64,000 nt of DNA from positions 1 through 64,000 of the forward strand of contig CAKTXA010000009.1 of the NCBI GenBank assembly GCA_934631005.1, written 5' to 3'. Below the pieces are notes generated by a model that saw only the letters and a list, made by a program, of their open reading frames with translations, was not told the DNA's origin and made no database searches. A program made the position numbers and the translations under genes. Shown piece by piece: positions 8,744 through 17,480 of the stretch (the stretch's first letter is position 1; each line of letters starts with the position of its first letter). Source of the DNA: an uncultured Oscillospiraceae bacterium. Lineage in GTDB: Bacteria; Bacillota; Clostridia; Oscillospirales; Oscillospiraceae.

Positions 8744-10144
8744 ATGACCAAACAGCACATCGGCACGGTCGTGCAGGTCATCGGCCCGGTGCTGGACATC
8801 CGCTTTGCCGACGGCGAGCTGCCGGAGCTTCTGAACGCTGTCACGCTGCAGCTCGGCGGCAAAACGCTGACCGCCGAGGTCGAGCAGCACATCGGCGACA
8901 ATGTCGTCCGCTGCATCGCCATGAGCTCCACCGACGGGCTGGAGCGCGGCACCGAAGCGGTGGACACCGGCTCGCCGATCACCGTTCCCGTGGGCGACGT
9001 GTGCCTCGGGCGCATCTTTGATCTTCTGGGCGAGCCGGTGGATAACCAGCCCGCGCCGGAGGCCGCCGAGCGCTGGGCCATCCACCGCCCCGCGCCGAGC
9101 TATGAGGAGCAGCAGTCCACCACCGAGATCCTCGAGACCGGCATCAAGGTCGTCGACCTTATCTGCCCGTATGCCAAGGGCGGCAAGATCGGCCTGTTCG
9201 GCGGCGCGGGCGTCGGCAAAACGGTGCTCATTCAGGAGCTGATCTACAACATCGCCACCGAACACAACGGCTACTCCGTGTTTACCGGCGTGGGCGAGCG
9301 CACGCGCGAGGGCAACGACCTGTACTATGAAATGAAGGAGTCCGGCGTCCTGTCCAAAACGGCGCTGGTCTACGGCCAGATGAACGAGCCGCCCGGAGCG
9401 CGTATGCGCGTGGGCCTGTCGGGCCTGACGATGGCGGAGTATTTCCGCGACGTGGGCCATCAGGATGTGCTTTTGTTCATCGACAACATCTTCCGCTTTA
9501 CGCAGGCAGGCTCCGAGGTGTCGGCGCTGCTGGGCCGTATGCCCTCCGCCGTCGGCTATCAGCCGACGCTCGCGACCGAGATGGGCGCGCTGCAGGAGCG
9601 CATCACGTCCACGAAAAACGGCTCCATCACGTCCGTGCAGGCGGTCTACGTCCCGGCGGATGACCTGACCGACCCCGCGCCGGCCACGACGTTTGCGCAT
9701 CTGGACGCCACCACCGTGCTCGACCGCGGCATCGCGTCGCTGGGCATTTACCCGGCCGTCGATCCGCTCGACTCCACGTCCCGTATCCTCACGCCCGAGA
9801 TCGTCGGGCAGGAGCATTACGACGTGGCGCGTGGCGTTATCCAGCTGCTGCAGCGGTATAAGGAGCTGCAGGACATCATCGCCATCATGGGCATGGACGA
9901 GCTGTCGGAGGACGATAAGCTCGCCGTGAGCCGCGCGAGAAAGGTGCAGCGCTTTTTGTCGCAGCCGTTCCACGTGGCCGAGCAGTTCACGGGCTTCCAG
10001 GGCAAATACGTGCCACTCAAGGAGACCATCCGCGGCTTCCGCGAGATCATCGAGGGCAAGCACGACGATCTGCCCGAATCGGCGTTCCTCTTCGTCGGCT
10101 CCATCGACGAGGCGGTGGCCAAGGCCAAGGGTGCGGGCGCATGA
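8744..10144 (+). CDS. atpD: F-type ATP synthase subunit beta
   Basis: A 466-residue catalytic subunit with Walker A GGAGVGKT at residues 153-160, the catalytic-glutamate GERTREGNDLY motif, and the Walker B segment LLFIDNIFRFTQAG. The DELSEED loop reads DELSEDD. It overlaps epsilon by four bases. Confidence 0.98.
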   Translation: MTKQHIGTVVQVIGPVLDIRFADGELPELLNAVTLQLGGKTLTAEVEQHIGDNVVRCIAMSSTDGLERGTEAVDTGSPITVPVGDVCLGRIFDLLGEPVDNQPAPEAAERWAIHRPAPSYEEQQSTTEILETGIKVVDLICPYAKGGKIGLFGGAGVGKTVLIQELIYNIATEHNGYSVFTGVGERTREGNDLYYEMKESGVLSKTALVYGQMNEPPGARMRVGLSGLTMAEYFRDVGHQDVLLFIDNIFRFTQAGSEVSALLGRMPSAVGYQPTLATEMGALQERITSTKNGSITSVQAVYVPADDLTDPAPATTFAHLDATTVLDRGIASLGIYPAVDPLDSTSRILTPEIVGQEHYDVARGVIQLLQRYKELQDIIAIMGMDELSEDDKLAVSRARKVQRFLSQPFHVAEQFTGFQGKYVPLKETIRGFREIIEGKHDDLPESAFLFVGSIDEAVAKAKGAGA

Positions 10145-10548
10145 GCAGCTTTCATTTGCAGATCGTAACGCCCGACGGGCTGTTTTATGACGGCGAGGCC
10201 GAGAGTCTGGACGTGCGCGCCGTGACCGGCGGTGTGACCATCCTGCCGGGGCACATCAACTATGTAACGCCGCTCGGCATGGGCCAGGCGCGCGTGGTGA
10301 TAAACGGCCAGACGCGCCGCGCGGCATGCATCGGCGGGATGCTGATGGTAAAGGGCGGTGCCGTGCGGCTGATCGCCACCACGTTCGAGTGGCAGGAGCA
10401 GATCGACCGGGCCCGCGCGCAGCGCGCGCTGGAGGCGGCGCAGGAGCGGCTCAAAAACCGTGCCTCGCTCACCGACGAGGAGATCCGCCTTGCCGAGGCG
10501 AAGCTCCGCCGCGCCCTCGTGCGCACCAGCCTGACAGGTGAGGGCTGA
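10141..10548 (+). CDS. atpC: F-type ATP synthase subunit epsilon
   Basis: A 135-residue protein with the N-terminal beta-sandwich pattern (FHLQIVTPDGLFYDGEAE, LPGHINYVTPLG) and a C-terminal helical hairpin that can inhibit ATP hydrolysis. It is the last gene of the operon and is followed by a strong terminator. Confidence 0.95.
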   Translation: MSSFHLQIVTPDGLFYDGEAESLDVRAVTGGVTILPGHINYVTPLGMGQARVVINGQTRRAACIGGMLMVKGGAVRLIATTFEWQEQIDRARAQRALEAAQERLKNRASLTDEEIRLAEAKLRRALVRTSLTGEG

Positions 10549-10566
10549 CGCCAAAAAAGACAAATA

Positions 10567-10600
10567 GCACCCTTCGCGTGAGCGCGAAGGGTGCTTTTAT
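10567..10600 (+). terminator. Terminator of the ATP synthase operon
   Basis: GCACCCTTCGCG and CGCGAAGGGTGC arms with a short loop, followed by TTTTATTT. Confidence 0.92.
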
Positions 10601-10825
10601 TTCCTCGCCTTGCAGAAAATTCATCCGGACGGGCGTTGGGAGAATGAATATGCAATGTCATATTCATGCAGAACCGGTGGGCATTTATGCGGGAAAAACG
10701 ATTTTTCTATCAAAATTCCGCGATAGAAAGCATACATATACAAAACTGTCCGCATGGGAGGAACAAACCTCCATCGCGCCGATGCAGCGCCGGCACGGCG
10801 GAATTGCATTTTTTGAAAAAAACTC
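10601..10825. other. Non-coding spacer with two perfect inverted repeats upstream of the transporter promoter
   Basis: The gap between the atp terminator and the transporter promoter holds ATGAATATG (10644-10652) paired with CATATTCAT (10659-10667), and TTTCTATC (10704-10711) paired with GATAGAAA (10722-10729). Neither has a T tract. Both lie upstream of the promoter rather than in the leader, so they look more like regulator-binding sites than riboswitch stems. No open frame here has a ribosome site. Confidence 0.45.
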
Positions 10826-10854
10826 TTGTCAGATGGCACTTTAAATGATAAAAT
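10826..10854 (+). promoter_or_regulatory. Promoter of the DUF3798-type ABC transporter operon
   Basis: TTGTCA (10826-10831) and TAAAAT (10849-10854), 17-bp spacing, 56 bp before the lipoprotein start, whose ribosome site AAGGAGG is at 10897-10903. Confidence 0.75.
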
Positions 10855-10910
10855 ATCTAGTACCGACCCGATGAAAAATTTGGGAAAGGCAATTTTAAGG
10901 AGGAAAGAAC

Positions 10911-12203
10911 ATGAAAAAGATCGTAGCACTGCTGCTGGCACTTGTGATGGTACTGTCTCTGGCTGCCTGTGCAGGCAAGACCACGCAGCAGACGCCGGCT
11001 CCGTCCACCACCGACACGGCCGACACGAGCGCTGACAACAGCTCCGACGCGGCGGAAACCCCCGCCGAGGAGACGCCCGCCGCTTCCGACGGTGCCGTGC
11101 ATATCGGTATCGTTACCGGCTCCGTTTCTCAGTCTGAGGACGACCGCCGCGGCGCCGAGGCCTTCCAGGCCGAGTACGGCGAGGACATGGTGAAGCTGGC
11201 CATCTATCCGGATAACTTCACCGAAGAGCTGGAGACGACCATCCAGACCATCGTCAATATGTCCGACGACCCCGACATGAAGGCGATCATCGTCAACCAG
11301 GCGATCCCGGGCACGACCGAGGCCTTCCGTCAGATCAAGGAGCGCCGCCCCGACATCATCTGCATCGCCGGTGAGTCCCACGAGGACCTGCCCGAGATCG
11401 GCAGCGCTGCCGACCTGGTCACGAACAACGACTTCGTTGCCCGCGGCTACCTCATCATCCGCACCGCCCACGAGCTGGGCTGCGACACCTTTGTGCACAT
11501 CTCCTTCCCGCGCCACATGTCCTATGAGACCATGAGCCGCCGTGTGGCGATCATGCAGGCTGCGTGCGACGAGTTCGGCATGGAGTTCGTGCTTGAGACC
11601 GCTCCCGACCCCACGTCCGACGTTGGCGTTCCGGGCGCTCAGGCCTACATCCTTGAGAAGGTCCCCGAGTGGGTCGAGAAGTATGGCCAGAAGGCTGCGT
11701 ACTTCTGCACCAACGACGCCCACACCGAGCCGCTGCTGAAGAGCCTGCTCGAGTACGGCGGCTATTTCATCGAGGCTGACCTGCCCTCCCCGCTGATGGG
11801 CTATCCCGGCGCGCTGGGTCTGGACCTGACCGAAGAAGCCGGCGACTTCGACAAGATCCTTGCCAAGGTCGAAGAGGCTATTTGTGAAAAGGGCGGCGCG
11901 GGCCGCTTCGGCACCTGGGCCTACTCCTACGGCTACACCGTTTCCGCGGGCCTTGCGCAGCACGCTCTGAACGTCATCAACGGCGAGAGCGAGCTCTGCG
12001 ACGTCGACGACATCGCGAAGGCGTTCACGAAGTACTCCCCGAAGGCGAGCTGGAACGGCTCCAACTACACCAACGCCGACACCGGCGTCAAGATGGACAA
12101 CGTGTTCCTCGTCTATCAGGATACCTACATCATGGGCGATCCGGGCTTCTTCATGGGCTCGACCGAGGTCGAGGTCCCCGAGAAGTACTTCACCCTGAAG
12201 TAA
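10911..12203 (+). CDS. DUF3798-type substrate-binding lipoprotein of an ABC transporter
   Basis: This 430-residue protein has a lipoprotein signal (hydrophobic residues 5-18, lipobox LAAC with Cys at 20), then a Thr/Ala/Asp-rich linker to about residue 60 and a periplasmic-binding-type domain (VHIGIVTGSVSQSEDD onward). It resembles proteins annotated DUF3798, a Bmp/sugar-binding-like family. The following genes encode an RbsA-like double ATPase and two RbsC-like permeases, so it is the extracellular receptor of that importer. Ligand is unknown: simple sugar, nucleoside or a related small solute is the inference. Codon use is strongly biased to C-ending codons, suggesting high expression. Confidence 0.85.
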   Translation: MKKIVALLLALVMVLSLAACAGKTTQQTPAPSTTDTADTSADNSSDAAETPAEETPAASDGAVHIGIVTGSVSQSEDDRRGAEAFQAEYGEDMVKLAIYPDNFTEELETTIQTIVNMSDDPDMKAIIVNQAIPGTTEAFRQIKERRPDIICIAGESHEDLPEIGSAADLVTNNDFVARGYLIIRTAHELGCDTFVHISFPRHMSYETMSRRVAIMQAACDEFGMEFVLETAPDPTSDVGVPGAQAYILEKVPEWVEKYGQKAAYFCTNDAHTEPLLKSLLEYGGYFIEADLPSPLMGYPGALGLDLTEEAGDFDKILAKVEEAICEKGGAGRFGTWAYSYGYTVSAGLAQHALNVINGESELCDVDDIAKAFTKYSPKASWNGSNYTNADTGVKMDNVFLVYQDTYIMGDPGFFMGSTEVEVPEKYFTLK

Positions 12204-12226
12204 TCACGCATACGAACTCAAAATCC

Positions 12227-12256
12227 GGCAGGGGGAGAACAGTCTCTCCCCCTGCC
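12227..12256 (+). other. Stable intercistronic hairpin after the binding-protein gene
   Basis: GGCAGGGGGAGA (12227-12238) and TCTCCCCCTGCC (12245-12256) form a perfect 12-bp stem with a 6-nt loop. There is no proper T tract. Such stems between a binding-protein gene and its transporter genes usually protect or partially terminate the upstream message, giving more receptor than membrane subunits; that role is inference here. Confidence 0.6.
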
Positions 12257-12279
12257 GCTGCTTTAGGTAGGGAAAAACC

Positions 12280-13869
12280 ATGACAAATAACAATCCTCCG
12301 CTGCTGGAGATGAAAAATATTCAGAAGGATTTCTACGGCAACCAGGTGCTGACGGACATCAGCTTTACCCTGCGGGCCGGCGAGGTCATGGGTCTTGTGG
12401 GCGAAAACGGCGCGGGCAAAAGCACGCTGATGCGGATCCTGTTCGGCATGACCATGATCCAGGAGACCGGCGGCTACGGCGGCGACGTGCTGCTGAACGG
12501 CGAGAAGGTGAACTTCCGCACGCCGCATGATGCGCTTGCGGCCGGCATCGGCATGGTCCATCAGGAGTTTTCCCTGATTCCCGGATTTACCGCTGCGGAA
12601 AACATCCTGCTCAACCGTGAGCCGCAGAAGAAAACACTGGCTGCCCAGGTTTTCGGATCGCGCCTGAACACGCTGGACTACGCAGAGATGGACCGTCGCG
12701 CGGACGCTGCGATCGAAAAGATGGGCTTCGCGATCGACCCCCATATGGTCATCAGCCAGATGCCCGTCGGACACAAGCAATTTACAGAGATCGCCCGTGA
12801 GCTGAGCAAGGAACAGCTGAAGCTGCTGATCCTTGATGAGCCGACGGCGGTCCTGACGGAAAAGGAAGCCGAAGCGCTGCTCGCTTCCATCCGCAGCATG
12901 GCGGAAAAGGGAATCGCCGTGATTTTCATCACGCACCGCCTGCATGAGATCCTCGACGTGTGCGACAAGGTCGTCGTCATGCGTGACGGCAAGGTCGTGC
13001 AGGACGTCGCGGCCAAAGAGACGGACGTTGACAGCATCACCAAGTGGATGGTCGGCCGTCAGGTCGACGTGTCGGCTGTTGCCGAGGCGCGCGAGCTGCC
13101 GGATGCCAGGACCATCCTGTCCATCCGCCGCCTGTGGGTCGATATGCCCGGCGAGATTGTCCGGGATGTGAACCTGGACGTGCGCGAGGGCGAGATCCTC
13201 GGCATCGGCGGTCTGGCCGGTCAGGGCAAGCTCGGCATTCCGAACGGCGTGATGGGCCTGTATGACGCGGGCGGCAAGGTGGAGTTTGACGGCAAGGAGA
13301 TCCCGCTCAATAACCCCAAGGCGTGCCTGGACGCGTCGCTGGCGTTCGTGTCGGAGGACCGGCGCGGCGTGGGTCTGCTTCTGGATGAGTCGCTGGAGTG
13401 GAACGTCTCCTTTACGCTCATGCAGTCGCAGAACAAAATGCTCAAAAACCTGCTGGGCGGCCTGATCAAATGGCGTGACAGCAAGGCCATCCGCGAGCTG
13501 ACCGAGCAGTATATCGAGCAGCTCGCCATCAAGTGCACCGGCTCCAAGCAGAAGGCCCGCGAGCTTTCGGGCGGCAACCAGCAGAAGATCTGCCTGGCGC
13601 GCGCGTTCGCGCTGCACCCGAAGTTCCTGTTTGTGTCCGAGCCGACGCGCGGCATCGACGTGGGCGCAAAGTCGCTGGTGCTGGACGCGCTGAAAAAATT
13701 CAACCGCGAGTCGGGCGTCACCGTTGTGATGATCTCGTCGGAGCTGGAGGAGCTGCGGCAGATCTGCGACCGCATCGCCATCGTCTCCGGCGGCGAGGTC
13801 GCGGGCATCCTGCCGGCGCAGCGCCCGTCGGAGGAATTCGGCGCGCTGATGGTCAGCAAGGTAAGATAA
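12280..13869 (+). CDS. Simple-sugar/nucleoside-type ABC transporter ATP-binding protein (two ABC domains)
   Basis: A 529-residue tandem ATPase. The first domain has Walker A GENGAGKST (residues 41-49), Walker B LLILDEPTAVL and an atypical signature (MPVGHKQ in place of LSVGxxQ). The second domain has the canonical signature LSGGNQQK, but its Walker A position reads GLAGQGKLGIPN, the degenerate type common in RbsA/MglA/YufO-like proteins. It powers the importer formed with the next two permeases. It follows the receptor gene across a strong hairpin and is followed 10 bp later by the first permease. Substrate class (monosaccharide versus nucleoside) cannot be decided from sequence alone. Confidence 0.92.
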   Translation: MTNNNPPLLEMKNIQKDFYGNQVLTDISFTLRAGEVMGLVGENGAGKSTLMRILFGMTMIQETGGYGGDVLLNGEKVNFRTPHDALAAGIGMVHQEFSLIPGFTAAENILLNREPQKKTLAAQVFGSRLNTLDYAEMDRRADAAIEKMGFAIDPHMVISQMPVGHKQFTEIARELSKEQLKLLILDEPTAVLTEKEAEALLASIRSMAEKGIAVIFITHRLHEILDVCDKVVVMRDGKVVQDVAAKETDVDSITKWMVGRQVDVSAVAEARELPDARTILSIRRLWVDMPGEIVRDVNLDVREGEILGIGGLAGQGKLGIPNGVMGLYDAGGKVEFDGKEIPLNNPKACLDASLAFVSEDRRGVGLLLDESLEWNVSFTLMQSQNKMLKNLLGGLIKWRDSKAIRELTEQYIEQLAIKCTGSKQKARELSGGNQQKICLARAFALHPKFLFVSEPTRGIDVGAKSLVLDALKKFNRESGVTVVMISSELEELRQICDRIAIVSGGEVAGILPAQRPSEEFGALMVSKVR

Positions 13870-13879
13870 GGAGGACACC

Positions 13880-14965
13880 ATGAAAAAGACACAAATAGAT
13901 CATATCTGGGGTCCTGAAAAGTTCAACCGCGAAATAAGCTCGCTGGCGTCCTCGTTCGGTCCGGCGCGTATGATCATCACGGGCTTTCTGATCCTGATGT
14001 TTATTATGGCGCCGATCGTGGGCGCCGACTTCCTCACGCAGCTGACCAATACCATCAACCGCTTCAGCTGGAACGCGGTGCTGGTGCTGGCCATGGTGCC
14101 GATGGTTCTCTCGGGCTGCGGCCTGAACTTCGGCCTGCCGCTCGGCATCATCGCGGGATTGCTCGGCGCAACGCTTTCCATGCAGTTCGGCTTTACCGGC
14201 GTGGGCGGCTTTGTGATGGCCGCGGTGATCGCAACGCCGTTCGCGCTGATCCTCGGTGCGCTGTACGGGTGGCTGCTCAATAAGATCAAGGGCGGCGAAA
14301 TGATGATCGCGACCTACGTCGGCTTCGCATCCGTCGCCTTCATGTGCATGATGTGGCTGCTGCTGCCGTATACCAGTCCGAACATGGTCTGGGGCCTGTC
14401 CGGCAAGGGCCTGCGTACCACCATCACGCTCGAGGGCTATTACGAGGGCGTGCTGGCGAACCTGTGGCAGATCAAGCTCGGCAGCCTTGTCATCCCGACG
14501 GGCACGCTGCTGTTTGTGGCGCTGCTGTGCTTCCTTGTGTGGGCGTTCTTCCACACCAAGACCGGCACGGCTATGACGGCCGTCGGCTCGAACCCCGAGT
14601 TCGCCAAGGCGGCGGGCATCAGCGTGGATAAGATGCGGCTTTTGTCCGTTGTGATGTCCACGTGGCTCGGTGCGATCGGCATTCTGGTGTATCAGCAGGG
14701 CTTCGGCTTTATTCAGCTGTACAACGCGCCGTTCTATATGGCGCTGCCCACGGTCGCGGCGCTGCTCATCGGCGGCGCGAGCGCGAACAAGGCGAACATC
14801 TTTAACGTCGTGCTCGGCACGTTTGTGTTCCAGGGCCTGACGACCATGACGCCGACCGTCATCAACTCCATCATCCACGCGGACATCAGTGAGATCGTGC
14901 GTATCATCGTTTCGCAGGGCATGATCCTGTACGCACTGACCAGAAAATCGGAGGGCTCGAAATGA
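13880..14965 (+). CDS. ABC transporter permease (BPD_transp_2 / RbsC-like), first
   Basis: A 361-residue protein with about 8-10 membrane segments and the C-terminal LSVVMSTWLGAIGILVYQQG block typical of branched-chain/ribose/nucleoside-type permeases. GGAGG lies just before the ATG. It overlaps the next permease by four bases (ATGA), indicating translational coupling and probably a heterodimeric membrane channel. Confidence 0.92.
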   Translation: MKKTQIDHIWGPEKFNREISSLASSFGPARMIITGFLILMFIMAPIVGADFLTQLTNTINRFSWNAVLVLAMVPMVLSGCGLNFGLPLGIIAGLLGATLSMQFGFTGVGGFVMAAVIATPFALILGALYGWLLNKIKGGEMMIATYVGFASVAFMCMMWLLLPYTSPNMVWGLSGKGLRTTITLEGYYEGVLANLWQIKLGSLVIPTGTLLFVALLCFLVWAFFHTKTGTAMTAVGSNPEFAKAAGISVDKMRLLSVVMSTWLGAIGILVYQQGFGFIQLYNAPFYMALPTVAALLIGGASANKANIFNVVLGTFVFQGLTTMTPTVINSIIHADISEIVRIIVSQGMILYALTRKSEGSK

Positions 14966-16086
14966 AAAACAAGAATACGCTCCGAAAAACGACTCCGCTG
15001 GAATTTATTCAGAACAACTCCGTGCCGATCCTGTTCGTGCTGATCTGCGCGGCGTGCATCCCGGTGTCCGGCTTCTCGGCGAGCTATCTGCTCAACGAGG
15101 TCGTGACCCGTATGGGGCGCAATATTTTCCTGGTGATGGGCCTGCTCATCCCGATCATGGCCGGTATGGGCCTGAACTTCGCGATGACGCTGGGCGCCAT
15201 GGGCGCGGAGATCGCGCTGATCTTCGTGGCCGACTGGCAGATCTGGGGCATCCCGGGCGTGGTGCTGGCGATGATCGTCTCCATCCCGTTCTCGGCGCTG
15301 CTGGGCCTGCTCTGCGGCACCATCCTCAACCACGCCAAGGGCCGTGAGATGATCACGAGCTACATCATCAGCTTCTTTATGAACGGCGTGTATCAGCTGA
15401 TCGTGCTGTTCGCCATGGGCAGCATCATCCCCATCAAGCACGCGTCCATCCGCCTGCCGCGCGGCTACGGCATCCGCAATACCGTCAGCCTTCTCAATAT
15501 GCGCCAGTGCATCGACAATCTGCTGGCCGTGAACATCGGCGGCGTGAAGATCCCGGTGCTGTCGTTCATCCTCATCGGCCTGCTGTGCCTGTTCATCGTC
15601 TGGTTCCGCAAGACCAAGCTCGGGCAGGATATGCGCGCCGTCGGGCAGGACATGGAGGTCGCGCGCGACGCCGGCATCAATGTGGACCGCACGCGCGTGC
15701 TGTCCATCGTGATGTCCACGGTGCTCTCCGGCTTCGGTATGATCCTGTATCTGCAGAACATGGGCAATATCGCCACCTACAGCGCGCATTCGCAGATCGG
15801 TATGTTCTGCATCGCGGCGCTGCTCGTCGGCGGCGCGTCCGTGGATAAGGCGTCCATCGGCAATGTGTTCCTCGGCGTTATCCTGTTCCACACCATGTTC
15901 ATCGTGGCGCCCTCGACCGGCGCGGCGATCACGGGCGACTCCATGATCGGCGAGTACTTCCGCGTGTTCGCGTCGTACTTCGTCATCGCGGTGGCGCTGG
16001 TGATGTATGAGATGAAAAAGCGCAAGCAGAAGAACCGTCTCGGTCAGGAGCTTGCGCAGGCGCAGCGAGAGGAGGGACAGGCGTGA
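14962..16086 (+). CDS. ABC transporter permease (BPD_transp_2 / RbsC-like), second
   Basis: A 374-residue polytopic membrane protein, paralogous to the preceding one: both share the RAVGQDMEVARDAGINVDRT-type cytoplasmic loop (VGSNPEFAKAAGISVDKM in the first) that contacts the ATPase. Its 3' end overlaps the small membrane protein gene by four bases. Confidence 0.92.
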   Translation: MKNKNTLRKTTPLEFIQNNSVPILFVLICAACIPVSGFSASYLLNEVVTRMGRNIFLVMGLLIPIMAGMGLNFAMTLGAMGAEIALIFVADWQIWGIPGVVLAMIVSIPFSALLGLLCGTILNHAKGREMITSYIISFFMNGVYQLIVLFAMGSIIPIKHASIRLPRGYGIRNTVSLLNMRQCIDNLLAVNIGGVKIPVLSFILIGLLCLFIVWFRKTKLGQDMRAVGQDMEVARDAGINVDRTRVLSIVMSTVLSGFGMILYLQNMGNIATYSAHSQIGMFCIAALLVGGASVDKASIGNVFLGVILFHTMFIVAPSTGAAITGDSMIGEYFRVFASYFVIAVALVMYEMKKRKQKNRLGQELAQAQREEGQA

Positions 16087-16583
16087 GCAAGAAAACGACT
16101 TCCATTCTCTTTAAGGTCGGCACGGTGGTCGTGCTGCTGGCGATCGCGGCGGTGATGTTCGTGGTCGGCCGCGGCCACACGGTGTATTTCGACAACAAAA
16201 AGCTCGAATACAACGGCACGACCTACGACACACCCTATAAGGTCGTTGTCATCGACGGCGAAGAGCAGATCGGCAAGCTCTACGATAAAGAGCGCGCCAT
16301 GACCACTGTGATCGGGCAGACGCTCGACATCACGTTCAAGATCACGCAGGAAAAGGGCGGCGACGAGACCATCGTGGCCTACCGCTTTGCCCTGCCGTAT
16401 AATATGGACGGCATCATCATCAACCTCCCGGGCCTGTTCGCAGGACTGCCGGAGGAGGCTTATGAGAGCGAGTTCGTGCAGACCATCGTGGAAGAGGATA
16501 CGGACGAAGAGCCGGTGACGGACGAGTTCGGTATCACAGAGACCATGGATGAGTCCGCCGACATGGCTGACATGGCCGGATAA
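16083..16583 (+). CDS. Single-pass membrane protein at the end of the ABC operon (DUF6672-like)
   Basis: A 166-residue protein with one N-terminal membrane helix (about residues 9-27, VGTVVVLLAIAAVMFVVGRG), then an extracellular domain beginning HTVYFDNKKLEYNGTTYDT and a very acidic tail. It is translationally coupled to the second permease, so it probably works with this transporter. It resembles proteins tentatively known as DUF6672 that sit at the same position in related operons; no function is known. Confidence 0.7.
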   Translation: MSKKTTSILFKVGTVVVLLAIAAVMFVVGRGHTVYFDNKKLEYNGTTYDTPYKVVVIDGEEQIGKLYDKERAMTTVIGQTLDITFKITQEKGGDETIVAYRFALPYNMDGIIINLPGLFAGLPEEAYESEFVQTIVEEDTDEEPVTDEFGITETMDESADMADMAG

Positions 16584-16590
16584 AAGCAGA

Positions 16591-16626
16591 AAAAGCCCGC
16601 TGGAAATTATCCAGCGGGCTTTTTGC
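16591..16626. terminator. Bidirectional terminator between the ABC operon and the RHH gene
   Basis: AAAAAGCCCGCTGGA and TCCAGCGGGCTTTTT arms give a T run on both strands. Confidence 0.92.
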
Positions 16627-16642
16627 ATCCATTTGTCGCGAC

Positions 16643-16825
16643 TTATTCGATCTCCACGTTCTTGACGCCGTGTGCAAGGATGATGTTAATCAGCTCATTG
16701 CGGGAGTAATTCGTCTCCGCCGCCAGCCGGTCCAGTTCCGCCAGCGTCTCCTCCCGAATACGCACCGAGATCATCCGGTTCCCATCCTCCCCACGCCGAT
16801 GGATCCTTAAGGGTTCGTTGTTCAT
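16643..16825 (-). CDS. Ribbon-helix-helix (CopG/Arc-type) small DNA-binding protein
   Basis: A 60-residue protein. Residues 18-54 match the ribbon-helix-helix pattern: strand MISVRIREETL, then helix AELDRLAAETN, then YSRNELINIILAHGV. Such proteins act as dimeric repressors or antitoxin-type regulators. No toxin partner is adjacent. The ATG at 16825 has AGAGG 8 bases upstream; a GTG three codons earlier is possible. Repeat copy B begins just upstream of its promoter. Confidence 0.82.
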   Translation of the reverse strand: MNNEPLRIHRRGEDGNRMISVRIREETLAELDRLAAETNYSRNELINIILAHGVKNVEIE

Positions 16826-16847
16826 GTACAGCACCTCTCACAGAAAT

Positions 16848-16876
16848 ATGATAAACGGCAAAGGCGGAGATGTCAA
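16848..16876 (-). promoter_or_regulatory. Promoter of the RHH gene
   Basis: On the minus strand TTGACA (16876-16871) and TATCAT (16853-16848) with 17-bp spacing. Confidence 0.75.
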
Positions 16877-16890
16877 TCGCCGATTTCTCA

Positions 16891-17354
16891 GCCGTAACGT
16901 AGGAGCGGGGCGGTTTGAAGTAAAAGTGAATAGTGAAAAGTGAAGAAGTAAGCGCACGCTGCCGAATCCCCGACGCAGCGGCGAAACGCAGGCACCCCAT
17001 AGCTTCCCCTGGGGGAAGCTGTCAGCCGTAGGCTGACTGATGAGGGTAGGGGAGCACTAAAACATAGCTTAGCAGTTGTGCCAAAACGCAACTGCTCCTC
17101 AACCCTCATCAGTCTGCTCCGCTGCCGCTCCGCAGCCAGCTTCCCCGAGGGGAAGCCAAGGGACTTCCACAAATCGGCGCTGCCTCAAAAGGCCAAAAGT
17201 GCACAGTCTGCGGCGGCAGTTTTTTGAGGCAGCGGCGAATTGTAGGCACCCCATAGCTTCCCCTGGGGGAAGCTATGGGCCCTCAGCAAATCGGCACTGC
17301 TACAAAAGAACAATGTTGCGTACCAGCGGGAGGGGCAGAGCCCCTCCCCTACGG
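16891..17354. repeat. Interspersed repeat, copy B (expanded form)
   Basis: About 460 bp sharing blocks with copy A: GCCGTAACGTAGG at one end and CCCCTCCCCTACGGC at the other, the GTGAATAGTGAAAAGTGAA tract, CTTCCCCTGGGGGAAG palindromes (two copies, about 17004 and 17259) and the GATGAGGG...CCCTCATC stem. An extra internal segment (about 17190-17255) contains a long hairpin, CGCTGCCTCAAAA with TTTTGAGGCAGCG, which lengthens it relative to copy A. No gene is supported. Confidence 0.7.
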
Positions 17355-17434
17355 CATGGCGGGAGAGCTTTTATGCGCTCGCTGGGAGCGTGTAAATTTT
17401 AAGAATTCTTTATCGCTCCCCATCACAAAAGCTA

Positions 17435-17443
17435 TGGTATACT
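17435..17443 (+). promoter_or_regulatory. Extended -10 promoter of the orphan binding lipoprotein
   Basis: TGGTATACT is an extended -10 element (TGn plus TATACT) 37 bp ahead of the gene. No good -35 box is seen at 16-18 bp. Confidence 0.55.
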
Positions 17444-17480
17444 GGACCTGAAAAATCTGCCGAATATCGGGAGGAACGCT

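Noticed and set aside
10578..10844. An 88-residue open frame in the gap after atpC
   Set aside because: It starts inside the terminator hairpin, lacks a ribosome site and overlaps the transporter promoter.
10640..10910. A purine riboswitch ahead of the Bmp-like lipoprotein
   Set aside because: The conserved loop sequences of purine aptamers are absent, and the stems lie upstream of the promoter.
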